Of a stretch of 64,000 nt of DNA, positions 62,868-64,000 are shown in pieces. The DNA comes from UBA4874 sp002399435. Its GTDB lineage: Bacteria > Bacillota > Clostridia > Caldicoprobacterales > DTU083. Under the pieces are notes generated by a model. That model was not told where the DNA came from and did no database searches. It was given only the letters and a program-made list of their open reading frames with translations. The first letter of the stretch is position 1. Each line of letters opens with the position of its first letter. The stretch lies in contig DAISGI010000007.1 in assembly GCA_036823195.1 (NCBI GenBank), positions 14,832 to 78,831 on the forward strand, in the 5' to 3' direction. Both the position numbers and the translations under genes were made by a program.

Positions 62868-63693
62868 ACTGGCTTTGGACGATTTTTTGGCATCGGCCCT
62901 GAAGGAGGACATCGGCTGCGGGGATGTGACGACGGATAGTCTGATCCGCCCTTCCCAGCAGTCGGAATGCGGGCTTTATGTCAGGGAAGAGGGAGTGCTG
63001 GCCGGCATGGAGGTTGCCGCCCGGGTATTTCATCTGCTGGATGCCGGGATTCTTTTTCACACAGAACGGGCCGACGGGTGCACAGTTGTTCCGGGAGACC
63101 GGATTGCCGGGATCAGGGGGAATGCCCGCGCCATATTGAAGGGGGAAAGGGTGGCGCTGAATATTCTGCAGCGGATGAGCGGAATTGCCACGAAAACACG
63201 GCGTATGTGCGAACTCGTCAGGGAGTATCCGGCTCGAATCACCGATACCCGCAAGACGATTCCGGGGTTCCGCATGCTTGATAAATATGCTGTTGGCGTG
63301 GGCGGAGGCACGAATCACAGAATGAACCTGTCTGATCTGGTGCTTATCAAGGACAATCATATTGCTGCAGTAGGCTCGATTGCCGAAGCAGTGGCCCTGG
63401 CGAAAAAGAAGGCCCCTTTTCCGGTGAAGGTGGAAGTGGAAGTGGAGAACCAGCGGCAGCTGGCGGAAGCCATCCAGGCCGGGGCAGATATTGTAATGCT
63501 GGACAATATGGGATGCGATGAAATGAGAAAGGCAGTCGCCTTTACAGATCATCGGGTGATACTGGAAGCTTCCGGAAATGTGGAAGAAAACCGCGTCGTC
63601 GCCATTGCGGCAACTGGCGTGGACTATATTTCGTGCGGCGCCCTCACCCATTCGGTCCGCGCATTGGACATCAGCCTGAAATTTGATTGTTGA
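62857..63693 (+). CDS. nadC: nicotinate-nucleotide pyrophosphorylase (carboxylating)
   Basis: 278-aa enzyme converting quinolinate and PRPP to nicotinate mononucleotide and CO2. Motifs: DTRKTIPGFRMLDKYAV with substrate-binding residues, GGGTNHRMNLSD, LIKDNHI, VEVEVEN and LDNM. The ATG at 62857 overlaps the nadB end and follows AGAGAGGAAG. It completes the nadABC route from aspartate. Confidence 0.95.
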   Translation: MLNELALDDFLASALKEDIGCGDVTTDSLIRPSQQSECGLYVREEGVLAGMEVAARVFHLLDAGILFHTERADGCTVVPGDRIAGIRGNARAILKGERVALNILQRMSGIATKTRRMCELVREYPARITDTRKTIPGFRMLDKYAVGVGGGTNHRMNLSDLVLIKDNHIAAVGSIAEAVALAKKKAPFPVKVEVEVENQRQLAEAIQAGADIVMLDNMGCDEMRKAVAFTDHRVILEASGNVEENRVVAIAATGVDYISCGALTHSVRALDISLKFDC

Positions 63694-63761
63694 TGCAAAA
63701 GGGTTGACATAATAATTCACTGCCGATGGAAACAGAAAAACGAATTCGTTATGCGAAAAAG

Positions 63762-63790
63762 TTGACAAAGCAATTGTATTTAACTATAAT
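63762..63790 (+). promoter_or_regulatory. consensus sigma-A promoter at the right edge
   Basis: TTGACA (63762-63767) and TATAAT (63785-63790) with 17-bp spacing: a perfect promoter reading out of the window. No gene starts before the window ends. Confidence 0.8.
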
Positions 63791-63795
63791 GTACA

Positions 63796-63859
63796 TGATA
63801 AGAAGCATACATTCAATAATGTTTACTAAAACATTACATGCTTTCTTATCAAGCCACAG
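63796..63859 (+). ncRNA. long hairpin leader or small RNA at the right edge
   Basis: Directly downstream of the promoter, TGATAAGAAGCAT (from about 63796) pairs with ATGCTTTCTTATCA (to about 63852) with a one-base bulge, enclosing a smaller AATGTT/AACATT hairpin. As the transcript would begin just upstream, the structure would form its 5' end. It may be a leader controlling the next gene, or a small RNA. No known riboswitch class recognised. Confidence 0.4.
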
Positions 63860-64000
63860 CATTAGGAAATTTTGGACCGGAGTTGGTATAGTACCACTGT
63901 CATTACTTTTTCTTCCCCGCTTCTTTGCAGACAGAGGCAGAAAGGCAGCTCAGTTTCAGTAAGCCTCCAGACAGAGTTTTGCGGAGAAGATTATAATAAA

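Overview
The window looks like a chromosomal segment from a strictly anaerobic, fermentative, Gram-positive bacterium of the class Clostridia. The evidence is purine-rich GGAGG ribosome sites, many TTG starts, consensus sigma-A promoters, AdhE, two [FeFe]-hydrogenase-family proteins, LplB/YtcP-type sugar permeases and lipobox lipoproteins. Base composition looks fairly balanced by eye. No rRNA, tRNA, CRISPR array, phage or intact insertion sequence was seen, and genus cannot be assigned from this alone.

Layout. 0-1.3 kb: nagA. 1.3-5.8 kb (minus): a MoxR / DUF58 / transglutaminase operon. 6.0-19.4 kb: birA, a heterodimeric ABC exporter pair, a RecQ-type helicase, a Gfo/Idh/MocA oxidoreductase, phosphoglucomutase, a homodimeric-type ABC exporter, a YigZ/IMPACT protein and an AraD-type epimerase. 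19.4-26.9 kb (minus): a redox block transcribed in the order adhE, [2Fe-2S] ferredoxin, HydS-like sensory [FeFe]-hydrogenase with PAS domain, SpoIIE/PP2C-type phosphatase, second [FeFe]-hydrogenase-like protein. A divergent NADP-type secondary alcohol dehydrogenase follows at 27.3 kb. The intergenic region between the two alcohol dehydrogenases carries two consensus promoters, each with a Rex-like operator over its -35. 28.9-31.9 kb: three tandem M42 metallo-aminopeptidases. 32.2 kb: a BlaI/MecI-type repressor beside an assembly gap. 32.8-36.4 kb: a sugar ABC importer (lipoprotein plus two permeases). 36.6-41.6 kb: anmK translationally coupled to a two-gene ABC exporter. 41.7-44.8 kb: a NYN-domain protein of unknown role, then an encapsulated ferritin and its encapsulin shell. 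45.2-58.2 kb: a 13-kb run of overlapping genes (membrane protein, ABC ATPase, ABC permease, coiled-coil protein broken by a frameshift, MoxR, DUF58, two VWA membrane proteins) resembling an enlarged Bat-type complex. 58.5 kb: a lipoprotein. 59.3-63.7 kb: NrtR-type regulator plus nadA-nadB-nadC (de novo NAD synthesis) behind a promoter with inverted repeats. The right edge has a consensus promoter and a long hairpin leader with no gene visible yet.

How the genes work together. The 19-28 kb block suggests coordinated control of electron disposal: ethanol and secondary-alcohol dehydrogenases under a Rex-like NADH signal, and a hydrogenase-type sensor wired to a phosphatase. NagA and AnmK fit amino-sugar and peptidoglycan recycling. 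The two MoxR/DUF58 loci are paralogous chaperone-like assemblies on the cell envelope.

Sequence quality. Three 100-N gaps occur. Two are flanked by identical 55-bp sequences, so they look like unmerged contig ends rather than missing genes. One of these lies exactly where an Asn/Gly repeat begins in an ABC transporter, so the true repeat length there is uncertain.
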